In this document: one piece after another, positions 36,657 to 45,335 of the stretch
Layout of the letters: every line of letters starts with the position of its first letter
Numbering within the stretch: position 1 is the first letter of the stretch
Assembly: GCA_036378735.1 (NCBI GenBank)
Contig: DASUVX010000144.1
Span: 1-64,000 of the forward strand
Direction: 5' to 3'
From: GCA-003244245 sp036378735
Lineage (GTDB): Bacteria; Actinomycetota; Actinomycetes; Mycobacteriales; Pseudonocardiaceae
Length of the DNA stretch: 64,000 nt
Notes under the pieces: model-generated
Seen by the model: only the letters and a program-made list of their open reading frames with translations
Told to the model about the DNA's origin: nothing
Databases searched by the model: none
Made by a program: the position numbers and the translations under genes

Positions 36657-37079
36657 TTACCTGTCGACCGACAGCGCCTCGACCAGAGCGCCCACCGGGG
36701 GATCACTCAGAGCCCGCGCCACATCGGCCAGAGCGACGATGCCGATCACCTGCTGGCCATCGATCACCGGCAACCGACGAACCTGGTGCCGGCGCATGGT
36801 CGCCAGCATCTCCTCAGCGCTGTCGTCTGCGCCGACTGTAACGGCCTCGCCTTGCGCAAGCTCACCGACATGGACAGCGCGAGGATCATTCGCAGCGGCG
36901 ATCCCTTTGACGACGATATCCCGGTCGGTGATGAGACCCTTCAATTTGTTGTCTTCGCCACAGATCGGCAGTGAACCAACGCCCAACTCGGCCATCCGCC
37001 TGGCCGCATCCAGAACCGAGTCACTGGAGCGCACGCATACCGGATCAGGCGTCATGATCTCGCGAGCGGTCTTCGCCAT
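36657..37079 (-). CDS. tandem CBS-domain protein
   Basis: The 140-residue protein is a CBS pair: REIMTPDPVCVRSSDSVLDA to ITDRDIVVKGIA, then GEAVTVGADDSAEEMLATM to VALADVARAL. Stand-alone CBS pairs bind adenosyl nucleotides and often signal energy or dormancy state, as in mycobacterial hypoxic-response proteins. GGAGGAA lies eight bases before the ATG at 37079, supporting this start over one six codons upstream. It pairs with the zinc-ribbon gene. Confidence 0.88.
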   Translation of the reverse strand: MAKTAREIMTPDPVCVRSSDSVLDAARRMAELGVGSLPICGEDNKLKGLITDRDIVVKGIAAANDPRAVHVGELAQGEAVTVGADDSAEEMLATMRRHQVRRLPVIDGQQVIGIVALADVARALSDPPVGALVEALSVDR

Positions 37080-37160
37080 GGTCGGCTTCCTCCACATGGC
37101 TGGAGTGCTTACCGGCTCTGGCTACCCGCGCACAGCTCGTCGAAACATCCGCCACCGGCC

Positions 37161-38057
37161 TCAGCCCACATACCGGCGAGCAGGCGAGCGCCGTTGCGGC
37201 TCCTCTAACAGCTGTAGCCCGTGCTCCACCTCCGGCGGCACCACCCGACGCTCCCGCACCACCCAGGCCAGCCCCCCTAAGGCCTCGGCGAAGGCCATCA
37301 CGCTGGCCCAGTCCCGAGGTACCGAGCCCAGCATCGTGGCCGTCCGGCGCAGCGCGCTCGGTAACGGACGGCGCAGCCACGCGGTCCACAGGGTGTTGCG
37401 GATTCCCAGCTGCCGCCGTCGTCGCGGGTCCCGGGAGGCAGACGGGGCGTGCTCGATCACCACTTCCGGCGCCCAGCACATCCACCACCCGGTGGCGGCG
37501 AGGTCCAGGGCGAGCAGTTCCTCCTCGCCGCCTAGCCACAGCCGGGGCGAGAACCCGCCGACCTCCCGGAAGGCCGTGACGCGAAACATGCTTGCCCCAG
37601 CGAGGACGCTGAGCAGAGCTGGGCCAGGCAGCCAGGATGGCCCCGGTATGGGAGAGTTTCGCAGCTCAGGGGTGATGGGATCCTCGGTCATGGCTGGAGC
37701 CACCAGGATCCGGCCGGTAACCGAGGCCAGCTCCGGATACGCGTCGAGCAGGTCGGCAGCGCGGGTCAGCGCACCGGGTCGCCACCGGGTGTCGTCGTCA
37801 CAAAACGCCACATAAGGCGTGTTGATGTCTCGAACCGCCTGGTTGCGGGCCACCGCACCGAGGTTGCGTGCGCTGCGAAGCAGCGTTACCTGACCGAATC
37901 GCTCGGCGACGGCGTCGGCGGTGCGGTCGGTGGAGCCGTTGTCGACGACCACCACGGGAGCCTGGTCGGGAAGTGCGGTCATCCGCTCGAGGGTGTCTAA
38001 CAGCTCTGCCTTGCGGTTCCAGGTGATGATCACCACCGTGACCCGGCCGCCGGTCAC
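37161..38057 (-). CDS. family 2 glycosyltransferase
   Basis: The 298-residue GT-A enzyme begins VTVVIITWNRKAELLDTLER, with the nucleotide-sugar DNGSTDRTADAV and the metal-binding FCDDDTRW (DDD/DxD) motifs. A GGEEELLALDLAATGW acidic segment lies in the acceptor half. It overlaps its upstream paralogue by GTGA, so the two are translated together. They are divergent from the UDP-xylose-synthase-like gene and belong with the heptose glycan locus. Confidence 0.9.
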   Translation of the reverse strand: MTGGRVTVVIITWNRKAELLDTLERMTALPDQAPVVVVDNGSTDRTADAVAERFGQVTLLRSARNLGAVARNQAVRDINTPYVAFCDDDTRWRPGALTRAADLLDAYPELASVTGRILVAPAMTEDPITPELRNSPIPGPSWLPGPALLSVLAGASMFRVTAFREVGGFSPRLWLGGEEELLALDLAATGWWMCWAPEVVIEHAPSASRDPRRRRQLGIRNTLWTAWLRRPLPSALRRTATMLGSVPRDWASVMAFAEALGGLAWVVRERRVVPPEVEHGLQLLEEPQRRSPARRYVG

Positions 38058-38923
38058 CGGGCACCGCCTTCGAGCATGCGGACCTGCTGCTCGACGGCTG
38101 AGGGCAGCGGAGCTCGCCGCCGCAGTGCCGCCGGTAGCCGGACCAGTGCCTCACGTAACGCCGCGCGGGCGGCCACGTCACGCATCGAGCGCCGAGCGAG
38201 TGCCGCCGCTGCGGCGATGACCACTGGTCGCGGCCTGCGGAGTACCGCAGTCAACAGGGCGTTGCGCAGCTCGGCCACCCGGCGACGCTGCGGATCGGCC
38301 CGGTCCATGGAGGGATGATGGTGAGCGACGACGTCGTGCAGGTACGCCCGATCCCACCCGGCTGTGGCCAGGTCGTAGCACAACAATTGCTCCTCCCCGA
38401 TGAAGAACAGCACGCTGCTGAAACCACCGACCTCACAGAACGCCCGCCTGCGAAGCACCGCTGCGCACGCCAGGAAACCGAGCACAGACGGGCCGGGGGC
38501 GTCAGGCGCGCGGGGTAGCGGGCTGTGCGCCAGCAGCGGAGTCACCGGGTCGGGACGCTCCGCCGGGCCGACCAGGGTCCGAGCCGCCACCAACCCCAGA
38601 CTCGGGTGGCTGTCCAGTACCGCTGCGGCTCGCTGCAGCGCTCCCGGAGCCCACCATGAGTCGTCGTCACTGAAGGCAACGTAGGGAGTACGCGCGGCAA
38701 GCACACCGAGGTTGCGCGCCGGGGCGCCATAGTTACGCGGCAACGCCAGCACGACCGTCCCGGTGAACTGCTCGCGCACCGCCTGGGCCGTGCCGTCGGT
38801 CGAGCCGTTGTCCACCATCACCACCGGTGGTGCCGGAACCAGTTCGTGCAACCGGCACAGGGTCCGGATCAGTTCCTGGCGTCTGTTGCGGGTGGCGATG
38901 ACGACCGTGACCCCGCCGCTCAC
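38054..38923 (-). CDS. family 2 glycosyltransferase, paralogue of the adjacent gene
   Basis: The 289-residue enzyme begins VTVVIATRNRRQELIRTLCR, with VDNGSTDGTAQAV and VAFSDDDSWW, parallel to the downstream gene. A hydrophobic segment (PSVLGFLACAAVLRRRAF) precedes the acidic GEEQLLCYDLATAGW motif. The GTG at 38923 has GAGGGGGCC in front. The two paralogues probably add successive or alternative sugars in the same glycan. Confidence 0.9.
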   Translation of the reverse strand: MSGGVTVVIATRNRRQELIRTLCRLHELVPAPPVVMVDNGSTDGTAQAVREQFTGTVVLALPRNYGAPARNLGVLAARTPYVAFSDDDSWWAPGALQRAAAVLDSHPSLGLVAARTLVGPAERPDPVTPLLAHSPLPRAPDAPGPSVLGFLACAAVLRRRAFCEVGGFSSVLFFIGEEQLLCYDLATAGWDRAYLHDVVAHHHPSMDRADPQRRRVAELRNALLTAVLRRPRPVVIAAAAALARRSMRDVAARAALREALVRLPAALRRRAPLPSAVEQQVRMLEGGAR

Positions 38924-39047
38924 CGCGGCCCCCTCACGCGACGCACGCGAACTCGTTACCCGCCGATCACGGTTCGCAAACGTCCGACCACGTTTCACGC
39001 CACCCCGGTGCGGGTACGAGGTGGTGAGTAGAGCGAGGGGGCTTGCG

Positions 39048-40064
39048 GTGAGCACCAGGTTCAGCAGGGCCGTGGTCACAGGTGGGGCCGGGTTTCTCGG
39101 GTCGCACGTGTGTGAACAATTGCTTCGTCGGGGTACGGCTGTCTTGTGCCTGGACAATTTCCTCACCGGCACGCCGGCAAATATCTCGCATCTACTCGGC
39201 GAGCCACGATTTCGTCTGATCAAGTGCGACGTGACCGATTTCGTGCACGTTCCCGGCCCAGTCGACTTGGTGCTTCATCTCGCCTCTGCGGCGTCGCCGG
39301 CCGATTACCTGCGGTTTCCCATCGAGACACTCAAGGTGGGCAGTCTGGGCACGCTGCACGCGCTGGGGCTTGCCGTCGAGAAAGGCGCGCGATTCGTGCT
39401 GGCCTCAACCAGCGAGGTCTATGGCGATCCGCTGCAGCACCCGCAGCGCGAGAGTTACTGGGGCAACGTCAATCCGGTCGGCCCACGCAGCGTCTACGAC
39501 GAAGCCAAGCGCTACGCTGAGGCGCTCACCACCGCATACCGGCTGTCGCGTGGGGCCGATACGGCGATAGTGCGGATCTTCAACACCTACGGTCCCCGGA
39601 TGCGCCCGGACGACGGTCGCGCCATCCCGACCTTCATCCGCCAGGCACTGGCCGGCGAGCCTCTGACGGTCACCGGCGACGGCAGCCAAACCCGGTCGGT
39701 GTGCTACGTCGATGACACCATCCGGGGGATCCTCGCGCTGGCGGAGTCGGACGCACCAGGGCCGGTGAATATCGGCGGTCCGGTGGAATTGCCGGTGGTC
39801 GAGCTGGCCACGACCGTCCTCGAGCTCAGCGGGTTGCCGGGCTCGGTCCGGCACATCGAGCGGCCCGTCGACGATCCCCGGGTCCGTCGCCCGGACATCA
39901 CCTTGGCCCGCGAACTGCTCAACTGGGAGCCACAGGTGCAACTCCGCGACGGCCTCGCGCGAACCATCGCCTGGTTTCGCTCCCAGTTAACCCGCCCCGA
40001 CATGGAGACATATAGGGCTAAAAGACCTGCTCGGCACCCCGATATGGCTCCATCTGGGGCCTAG
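39048..40064 (+). CDS. UDP-glucuronate decarboxylase-like SDR (UDP-xylose synthase type)
   Basis: The 338-residue extended SDR has the NAD motif VTGGAGFLGSHVCEQLL, catalytic TSEVYGDP and YDEAKRYAE (Y-x3-K). Its core NVNPVGPRSVYDEAK and HLASAASPADYLRFPIETLK closely match UDP-xylose synthases. The predicted reaction is UDP-glucuronate to UDP-xylose. The GTG at 39048 follows GAGGGG. The final about 20 codons (RPDMETYRAKRP onward) come from a family B repeat and replace the normal tail. It opens the plus-strand part of the glycan locus. A different nucleotide-sugar product cannot be excluded. Confidence 0.8.
   Translation: MSTRFSRAVVTGGAGFLGSHVCEQLLRRGTAVLCLDNFLTGTPANISHLLGEPRFRLIKCDVTDFVHVPGPVDLVLHLASAASPADYLRFPIETLKVGSLGTLHALGLAVEKGARFVLASTSEVYGDPLQHPQRESYWGNVNPVGPRSVYDEAKRYAEALTTAYRLSRGADTAIVRIFNTYGPRMRPDDGRAIPTFIRQALAGEPLTVTGDGSQTRSVCYVDDTIRGILALAESDAPGPVNIGGPVELPVVELATTVLELSGLPGSVRHIERPVDDPRVRRPDITLARELLNWEPQVQLRDGLARTIAWFRSQLTRPDMETYRAKRPARHPDMAPSGA
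39995..40059. repeat. dispersed palindromic repeat family B, copy 3 (degenerate)
   Basis: The left arm (39995-40017) is well conserved. The right arm (40037-40059) has several changes, so the hairpin is weaker than in other copies. It forms the coding 3' end of the SDR gene and the gap before the carbamoyltransferase gene. Confidence 0.7.
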
Positions 40065-40148
40065 TTTGTGCCGCCGCTTCGCTGGGTAGTCGGTCGTTAT
40101 CCACAGCCGCGTGGCGGCAGGACACATCTCGTGCCTATGGAGGGCCAG

Positions 40149-41801
40149 ATGCGCATCCTGGGTATCAACGCGATTTTCCACGATCCGGCTGCGGCGCTGG
40201 TGGTCGATGGACAAATCGTGGCCGCCGCAGAGGAAGAGCGGTTCAGCCGCCGTAAGCACGGCAAGCGCCCGGTGCCGTTTTCCGCATGGGAGCTTCCCGA
40301 GCTCGCTGCCCGATGGTGCCTGCAGACCGCCGGCATCGGTCCCGATGACCTGGATGCCGTCGCCTATTCCTATGACCCGGCATTGGTCCAACCAGGCCAA
40401 GACGGGTTGGACGAAAGGTGGGAAGACCTCCGCACCACCTACGCCCGCCGTGCACCGCACTTTCTGGCTACCGCGCTTCCCGAGTTGGACCCGGCGGCCG
40501 TGCGCTTCGTACCGCACCACATTGCGCACGCCGCCTCCGCAGGCCTCGCCGCGCCCTTTCGCGACTGCGCGGTGCTTGTCGCCGACGGTCGTGGCGAGGC
40601 CACTTCGTACCTGGCCGGCCGCTACCGCGATGGTGAGCTCGAGGTGCTGGCCAGCCAGGAGCTGCCGCATTCGCTGGGTTTGATGTACGAAGAGGTCACC
40701 GATCACCTGGGGTTCCTGCGCTCGTCTGACGAGTACAAGGTGATGGCGCTGGCCTCTTACGGCCGGCAGCCCGCCAACGAGCCGGCTTTGCTGCCCACGC
40801 TGCGCGAACTGATCCGCACCACGGGCGATGGCGGGTTCGTCGTGGCGCCCATCGACTGGTCCGAACTCGCGAAGCGACGCGCGCCCGAAGGGGAGCTGCA
40901 GCCCGAGCACGTCGAACTTGCCGCCGCCGTGCAGGTACGCCTGGAGGAGGTGCTGCTGGAACTGGCGGAGTGGCTGCACCGGCGCTGCGGCGAGCGGCGC
41001 CTGGCGATGGCCGGCGGGGTGGCACTGAACTGCGTCGCGAACACCCGTCTCGCCGCGGAAGGCCCTTTCGACGAGGTATGGGTGCAGCCCGCCGCGGGCG
41101 ACGCCGGCACCGCGCTGGGCGGGGCGTTGCACCTCGCGCGAGCCTTCGGTGAGCCGATCACTCCGATGCCGGGGGCTGATCTCGGTCGCGGCTTCACCGA
41201 CGAGGAGCTCGCCCGCTGGCTGGACGACGCGCACATCCGTTACGAGCGCCCCCCGGATGTGGCCGCCGCGGCCGCCGAAGCATTGGCCGCGGACGCGATC
41301 GTGGCCTGGTTTCAGGGCCGCAGCGAGTTCGGCCCGCGCGCGTTAGGCCACCGATCGTTGCTGGCTCACCCGGGGCGCGCCGGCAATCTCGACCGGCTCA
41401 ATGCGGTCAAGGGCCGTGAGCAGTTCCGGCCGGTGGCGCCCATGGTGCTGGCCGACCGCGCTGCGGAGCTGTTCGGCCGCGGCCCGGTGCCCAGCCCGTA
41501 CATGTTGTTCGTGCACGACGTGGCGCCCCAGTGGCGCGACCGCATCCCTGCCGTGGTGCACGTGGACGGCACCGCGCGGATCCAGACCGTCGACCGTGGC
41601 AGCGAGCCCTTGCTGGCCCGGCTGCTGGACCGGTTCGCCGAGCTGACCGGACTGCCCGCGGTGGTCAACACCAGCCTGAACACCGCGGGCCGGCCCATGG
41701 TGGATGACCCGCGCGACGCGCTGGAGTGTTTTGGGTCCGCCCCGGTCGACGTGCTGGTGCTCGGGCCTTTCCTGCTGCGCCGTTTCGAGCTGACTCGATG
41801 A
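40149..41801 (+). CDS. NodU/CmcH-type carbamoyltransferase
   Basis: The 550-residue enzyme transfers a carbamoyl group from carbamoyl phosphate to a hydroxyl, commonly of a sugar or antibiotic. The N-terminal half has ILGINAIFHDPAAALVVDGQ, AAAEEERFSRRKHGKRP and PHHIAHAASAG (the metal/ATP-handling His cluster). The C-terminal YrdC-like half has GRSEFGPRALGHRSLLA and REQFRPVAPMVL. GGAGGGCCAG sets the ATG at 40149. It overlaps the GT2-phosphatase gene (ATGA), so its acceptor is probably the glycan made by this locus. Confidence 0.9.
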   Translation: MRILGINAIFHDPAAALVVDGQIVAAAEEERFSRRKHGKRPVPFSAWELPELAARWCLQTAGIGPDDLDAVAYSYDPALVQPGQDGLDERWEDLRTTYARRAPHFLATALPELDPAAVRFVPHHIAHAASAGLAAPFRDCAVLVADGRGEATSYLAGRYRDGELEVLASQELPHSLGLMYEEVTDHLGFLRSSDEYKVMALASYGRQPANEPALLPTLRELIRTTGDGGFVVAPIDWSELAKRRAPEGELQPEHVELAAAVQVRLEEVLLELAEWLHRRCGERRLAMAGGVALNCVANTRLAAEGPFDEVWVQPAAGDAGTALGGALHLARAFGEPITPMPGADLGRGFTDEELARWLDDAHIRYERPPDVAAAAAEALAADAIVAWFQGRSEFGPRALGHRSLLAHPGRAGNLDRLNAVKGREQFRPVAPMVLADRAAELFGRGPVPSPYMLFVHDVAPQWRDRIPAVVHVDGTARIQTVDRGSEPLLARLLDRFAELTGLPAVVNTSLNTAGRPMVDDPRDALECFGSAPVDVLVLGPFLLRRFELTR

Positions 41802-43285
41802 GCTACACGGTGGTGATCCCTACGATCGGCCGGCCCAGTTTGGGCGACCTGCTGACGCAGCCGCTGAGTCGCCACTCGCAGGTCCTCGTGGTCGACGACC
41901 GGCCCTTGGGCTGTGCAGACTTGCAGCTGCCGGAGGTCGACTTTCCGGTACGGGTACTGCGCTCAGGCGGCCGGGGGCCGGCAGCGGCCCGCAATGCCGG
42001 CTGGCGCGCCGCGGGCACCGAGTGGGTCACCTTCCTCGATGACGACGTGTTACCCGGACCCGACTGGGCCGCGCAGCTGGCGCAGGACCTGCGCGGCCTC
42101 GCCCCGGACACCGGCGCCAGCCAAGGCCGGATCGAGGTGCCGCTGCCCCAAGACCGGCGACCGACCGACTTCGAGCGCGGCACCGCCGGCCTGGCCACCG
42201 CCCGGTGGATCACCGCGGACATGGCCTACCGCCGCACCGCGCTGCACCGGGTCGGTGGGTTCGATGAGCGCTTCGGCCGGGCCTACCGGGAAGACGCCGA
42301 CCTGGCGCTGCGGGTGATCGCCGGCGGCTACCGCATCGTGCAGGGGCGGCGGAGCACCGTGCACCCGGTGCGGCCGTCTTCGCCGCTGGCCAGCGTCCGA
42401 GCGCAACGCGGTAACGCCGACGACGTCCTGATGCGGCGCCGGCACGGGCCTGGCTGGCGGCAACGGATCGGCGACGGGCATGGCCGGCTGCGCCGGCACG
42501 GGCTGACCACTGCCGCCGCGGCCATCGCGCTCGGTGCCGCAGCGCGGCGGCACCCCTTGGTTGCGGCCGCGGCGGCTCTGGTGTGGGCCGCGCTGACCGG
42601 CGAGTTCGCTGCACACCGGATCCTGCCCGGGCCGCGCAGCGCCAGCGAGATCGGCCGGATGCTGGTCACCAGCATCGCCATCCCGCCGGTGGCGTGCTGG
42701 CATCGGTTGGCCGGCGAACTGCGCTGGCGAGCCGTGCCGCCGGCCACCTCTGTGCCCGCCGCGGTGCTGTTCGACCGCGACGGCACGCTCGTGCACGATG
42801 TGCCCTACAACACCGATCCCACCGCGGTACGTCCGGTGCCTGGGGCGCGTGCGGCGCTGGACCGGCTGCGCGACATCGGTATCCCCCTCGGTGTGGTCAC
42901 CAACCAGTCCGGCGTGGCGCGGGGGCTGATCAATCCAGCTCAGCTGGAGCAGGTGAACGCCAGGGTGGCGGAATTGCTGGGCCCGTTCCAGGCGTGGAGC
43001 GTGTGCCGGCACGGCGAAACCGACGGTTGCGGGTGCCGCAAGCCGGCGCCGGGGCTGGTGAAGGACGCCGCCGCGCAGCTGGGCGTTCCGGTAGACCGCT
43101 GTGTGGTCATCGGAGATACCGGCGCGGACGTCACCGCGGCCGCCGCGGCCGGTGCGCGGGGAATCCTGGTGCCCAATGACCGCACCCTGGGTGCGGAGAT
43201 CCAGGCCCAGCGTGCGTCCGGGGAGGTCGCACCCGACATCACCGCAGCCGTCGAGCTCGCCCTGTCGGGGCGGGTCGAGCCATGA
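41798..43285 (+). CDS. fusion of family 2 glycosyltransferase and GmhB-type heptose-bisphosphate phosphatase
   Basis: The 495-residue protein joins two activities. Residues 1-210 are a GT-A glycosyltransferase (YTVVIPTIGRPSLGDLL, VTFLDDDVLPGPDW). Residues about 255-315 contain hydrophobic helices that may contact the membrane. Residues about 320-480 are a HAD phosphatase like GmhB/HisB: nucleophile DRDGTLVHDVPYNTDP, TNQSGVARG, the zinc cluster CRHGETDGCGCRKPAPG and VIGDTGADVTAAAAAG. The predicted reaction is D-glycero-D-manno-heptose 1,7-bisphosphate to the 1-phosphate. The zinc ligands are intact, so the phosphatase is probably active. ATGA overlaps link it to the genes on both sides. Confidence 0.88.
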   Translation: MSYTVVIPTIGRPSLGDLLTQPLSRHSQVLVVDDRPLGCADLQLPEVDFPVRVLRSGGRGPAAARNAGWRAAGTEWVTFLDDDVLPGPDWAAQLAQDLRGLAPDTGASQGRIEVPLPQDRRPTDFERGTAGLATARWITADMAYRRTALHRVGGFDERFGRAYREDADLALRVIAGGYRIVQGRRSTVHPVRPSSPLASVRAQRGNADDVLMRRRHGPGWRQRIGDGHGRLRRHGLTTAAAAIALGAAARRHPLVAAAAALVWAALTGEFAAHRILPGPRSASEIGRMLVTSIAIPPVACWHRLAGELRWRAVPPATSVPAAVLFDRDGTLVHDVPYNTDPTAVRPVPGARAALDRLRDIGIPLGVVTNQSGVARGLINPAQLEQVNARVAELLGPFQAWSVCRHGETDGCGCRKPAPGLVKDAAAQLGVPVDRCVVIGDTGADVTAAAAAGARGILVPNDRTLGAEIQAQRASGEVAPDITAAVELALSGRVEP

Positions 43286-44388
43286 GCACCGCGCCGATGG
43301 CCGGGACCGTGCTGGTCGCCCGTCTGGACAACGCGGGAGATGTGCTGCTGGCCGGGCCCGCGGTCCGGGCCGTCGCCGCGCATATCGACAAGGTCGTGAT
43401 GCTCACCGGCCCGCATGGCAGCGCGGCCGCCACGCTGCTACCCGGGGTCGATGAGGTGATCGAATGGTGCGCACCGTGGATCGATTCCCATCCCGCCCCG
43501 GTCACGACACAGCACGTCGCCGCGCTGCAGGACGCGGTGCGGGCGCACGCGCCGCAGGCCGCGCTGCTGCTGACATCGTTTCACCAGTCGCCGCTGCCGC
43601 TGGCGCTACTGCTGCGGCTGGCCGGAGTCGGCTGGATCGGCGCGATCAGCGAGGACTACCCCGGTTCACTGCTCGATTTGCGCCACCATGTCGACGGCGA
43701 TCCACCGGAGGCGCAGCGCGGCCTGGACCTGGCTGATGCAGCCGGTTACCGGTTGCCGGCCGGGGACGACGGGCGCCTCGCGGTGCGCCGGCCGCTGCCC
43801 AGCGCCGAGCACCTCACCGGAGCATCCGGCTACGTCGTGGTTCATCCGGGTGCGTCAGTTCCAGCCCGGGAATGGCCCGTGCAGCACTGCGCAGGTGCGG
43901 TGCGAGCACTGACCGCCGCCGGTTATCGCGTGCTGGTCACCGGCTCGGCCTGCGAGCGGCACCTCACCGCCCAGGTGGCCGGCGACTACGGCGTCGACCT
44001 CGGCGGCCGCACCGACCTGCGCACGTTGGCCGCCGTCCTCGACGGCGCCGCCGTGGTGATCGTGGGCAATACCGGGCCGGCGCATCTGGCCGCCGCGGTG
44101 GGCACACCGGTGGTGTCGCTGTTCGCTCCGGTGGTGCCCGCCGCCCGGTGGGCGCCTTACGGGGTCCCGACGGTGCTGCTCGGCGACCAGCACGCGCCGT
44201 GCCGCGATACCCGTGCGCGGCTTTGCCCCGTGCCCGGTCACCCGTGCCTGTCCGGCGTGCCTCCGGCCGACGTCGTCGAGGCGGTGGCCTCGCTGCTCAC
44301 GGCCTCCCGATATGGAGACATGTCGGGGTCATCGAGGTTCGATGACCCCGACATGTCTCCATATCGGGAGGTGGAGGGCGTGATATGA
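43282..44388 (+). CDS. family 9 glycosyltransferase (heptosyltransferase-like)
   Basis: The 368-residue GT-B protein matches the RfaF/WaaC heptosyltransferase family: N-terminal VLVARLDNAGDVLLAGPAVRAV, C-terminal VVHPGASVPAREWPV, VGNTGPAHLAAAVGTPVVSLF. Such enzymes use ADP-heptose, which the neighbouring genes would make. The last about 20 residues (RYGDMSGSSRFDDPDMSPYR) are encoded by a family B palindrome, an obvious later addition. It is coupled to the flanking genes through ATGA overlaps. Confidence 0.88.
   Translation: MSTAPMAGTVLVARLDNAGDVLLAGPAVRAVAAHIDKVVMLTGPHGSAAATLLPGVDEVIEWCAPWIDSHPAPVTTQHVAALQDAVRAHAPQAALLLTSFHQSPLPLALLLRLAGVGWIGAISEDYPGSLLDLRHHVDGDPPEAQRGLDLADAAGYRLPAGDDGRLAVRRPLPSAEHLTGASGYVVVHPGASVPAREWPVQHCAGAVRALTAAGYRVLVTGSACERHLTAQVAGDYGVDLGGRTDLRTLAAVLDGAAVVIVGNTGPAHLAAAVGTPVVSLFAPVVPAARWAPYGVPTVLLGDQHAPCRDTRARLCPVPGHPCLSGVPPADVVEAVASLLTASRYGDMSGSSRFDDPDMSPYREVEGVI
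44303..44371. repeat. dispersed palindromic repeat family B, copy 4 (33-bp perfect hairpin)
   Basis: The arms at 44303-44335 and 44339-44371 are perfectly complementary over 33 bp, with a 3-nt loop (GGT). The element lies inside the 3' end of the GT9 gene and ends 14 bp before the next start codon, so it would form a very stable mRNA hairpin at a translation-coupled junction. Confidence 0.9.
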
Positions 44389-45335
44389 GGGTGCTGCACT
44401 GGCATGTCCACGGGTCCTGGAGCACCGCATTCGTCCGCGGCAACCACACGTACCTGGTGCCGGTGACGCCGGACCGCGACGCCGATGGCCGCGGCCGGGC
44501 CCAGACGTTCGACTGGCCGGCGAACGCGGTGGAGATCGCGCCTGAGGCGCTGGCCGGCGCAGACGTCGACGTCGTCGTGCTGCAGCGGCCACACGAGCTC
44601 GAACTCACCCAACAGTGGCTGGGTCGCCGGCCCGGGCGAGAAGTGCCGGCGGTCTACGTCGAGCACAACACCCCCCGCGGCGACGTGCCAAATACCCGGC
44701 ATCCGCTGGCCGACCGATCAGACATCCCCGTCGTGCACGTCACGCCGTTCAACGAGCTGTTCTGGGACTGCGGTTGCGCGCACACCTTGGTGATCGAACA
44801 CGGGATCCCAGACCCGGGATACCGGTACACCGGCGACATCCCGCACGCCGCCGTGGTAATCAACGAACCGGTTCGCCGGTCGCGAGTCACCGGCACCGAC
44901 CTGCTGCCCCGCTTCGCCGCGCAGGCGCCACTGGACGTCTTCGGCATGGCGGTCTCGCAGCTACCGGCCAACGGCCGGATCACCACCTTCGTGGACCTGC
45001 CCCAGGCGCGGATGCACGCTGAACTGGCCCGGCGCCGGGTGTACCTGCACCCGATCCGCTGGACCTCGCTGGGCCTGTCACTGCTTGAGGCCATGCTCCT
45101 GGGGATGCCGGTGGTAGCGCTGGCCACCACCGAAGTGGTGGAGGCGGTGCCGCCGGACGCTGGGGTGGTCTCCACCCGGATCGATCTGCTCGCTGGCGCA
45201 CTGCGCGCCTTCATCGCCGACCCCGACCTTGCCGAGCACACGGGCGTGGCAGCCAGAGCCGCTGCCCGCCGCAGGTACGCCCTCGACCGGTTCTGCACCG
45301 ACTGGGATCAACTGATCAAGGAGGTGAGCCGATGA
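44385..45335 (+). CDS. GT4-like glycosyltransferase
   Basis: The 316-residue GT-B-type protein has an N-terminal MRVLHWHVHGSWSTAFVRGN and a VEHNTPRGDVPNTRHPLADR stretch. Its C-terminal SLGLSLLEAMLLGMPVVALATTEV is the retaining GT4 donor-site motif, with Glu in SLLEAM. The donor is unknown. It is a core gene of the glycan locus, translated from an ATGA overlap directly behind the family B hairpin. Confidence 0.8.
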   Translation: MRVLHWHVHGSWSTAFVRGNHTYLVPVTPDRDADGRGRAQTFDWPANAVEIAPEALAGADVDVVVLQRPHELELTQQWLGRRPGREVPAVYVEHNTPRGDVPNTRHPLADRSDIPVVHVTPFNELFWDCGCAHTLVIEHGIPDPGYRYTGDIPHAAVVINEPVRRSRVTGTDLLPRFAAQAPLDVFGMAVSQLPANGRITTFVDLPQARMHAELARRRVYLHPIRWTSLGLSLLEAMLLGMPVVALATTEVVEAVPPDAGVVSTRIDLLAGALRAFIADPDLAEHTGVAARAAARRRYALDRFCTDWDQLIKEVSR

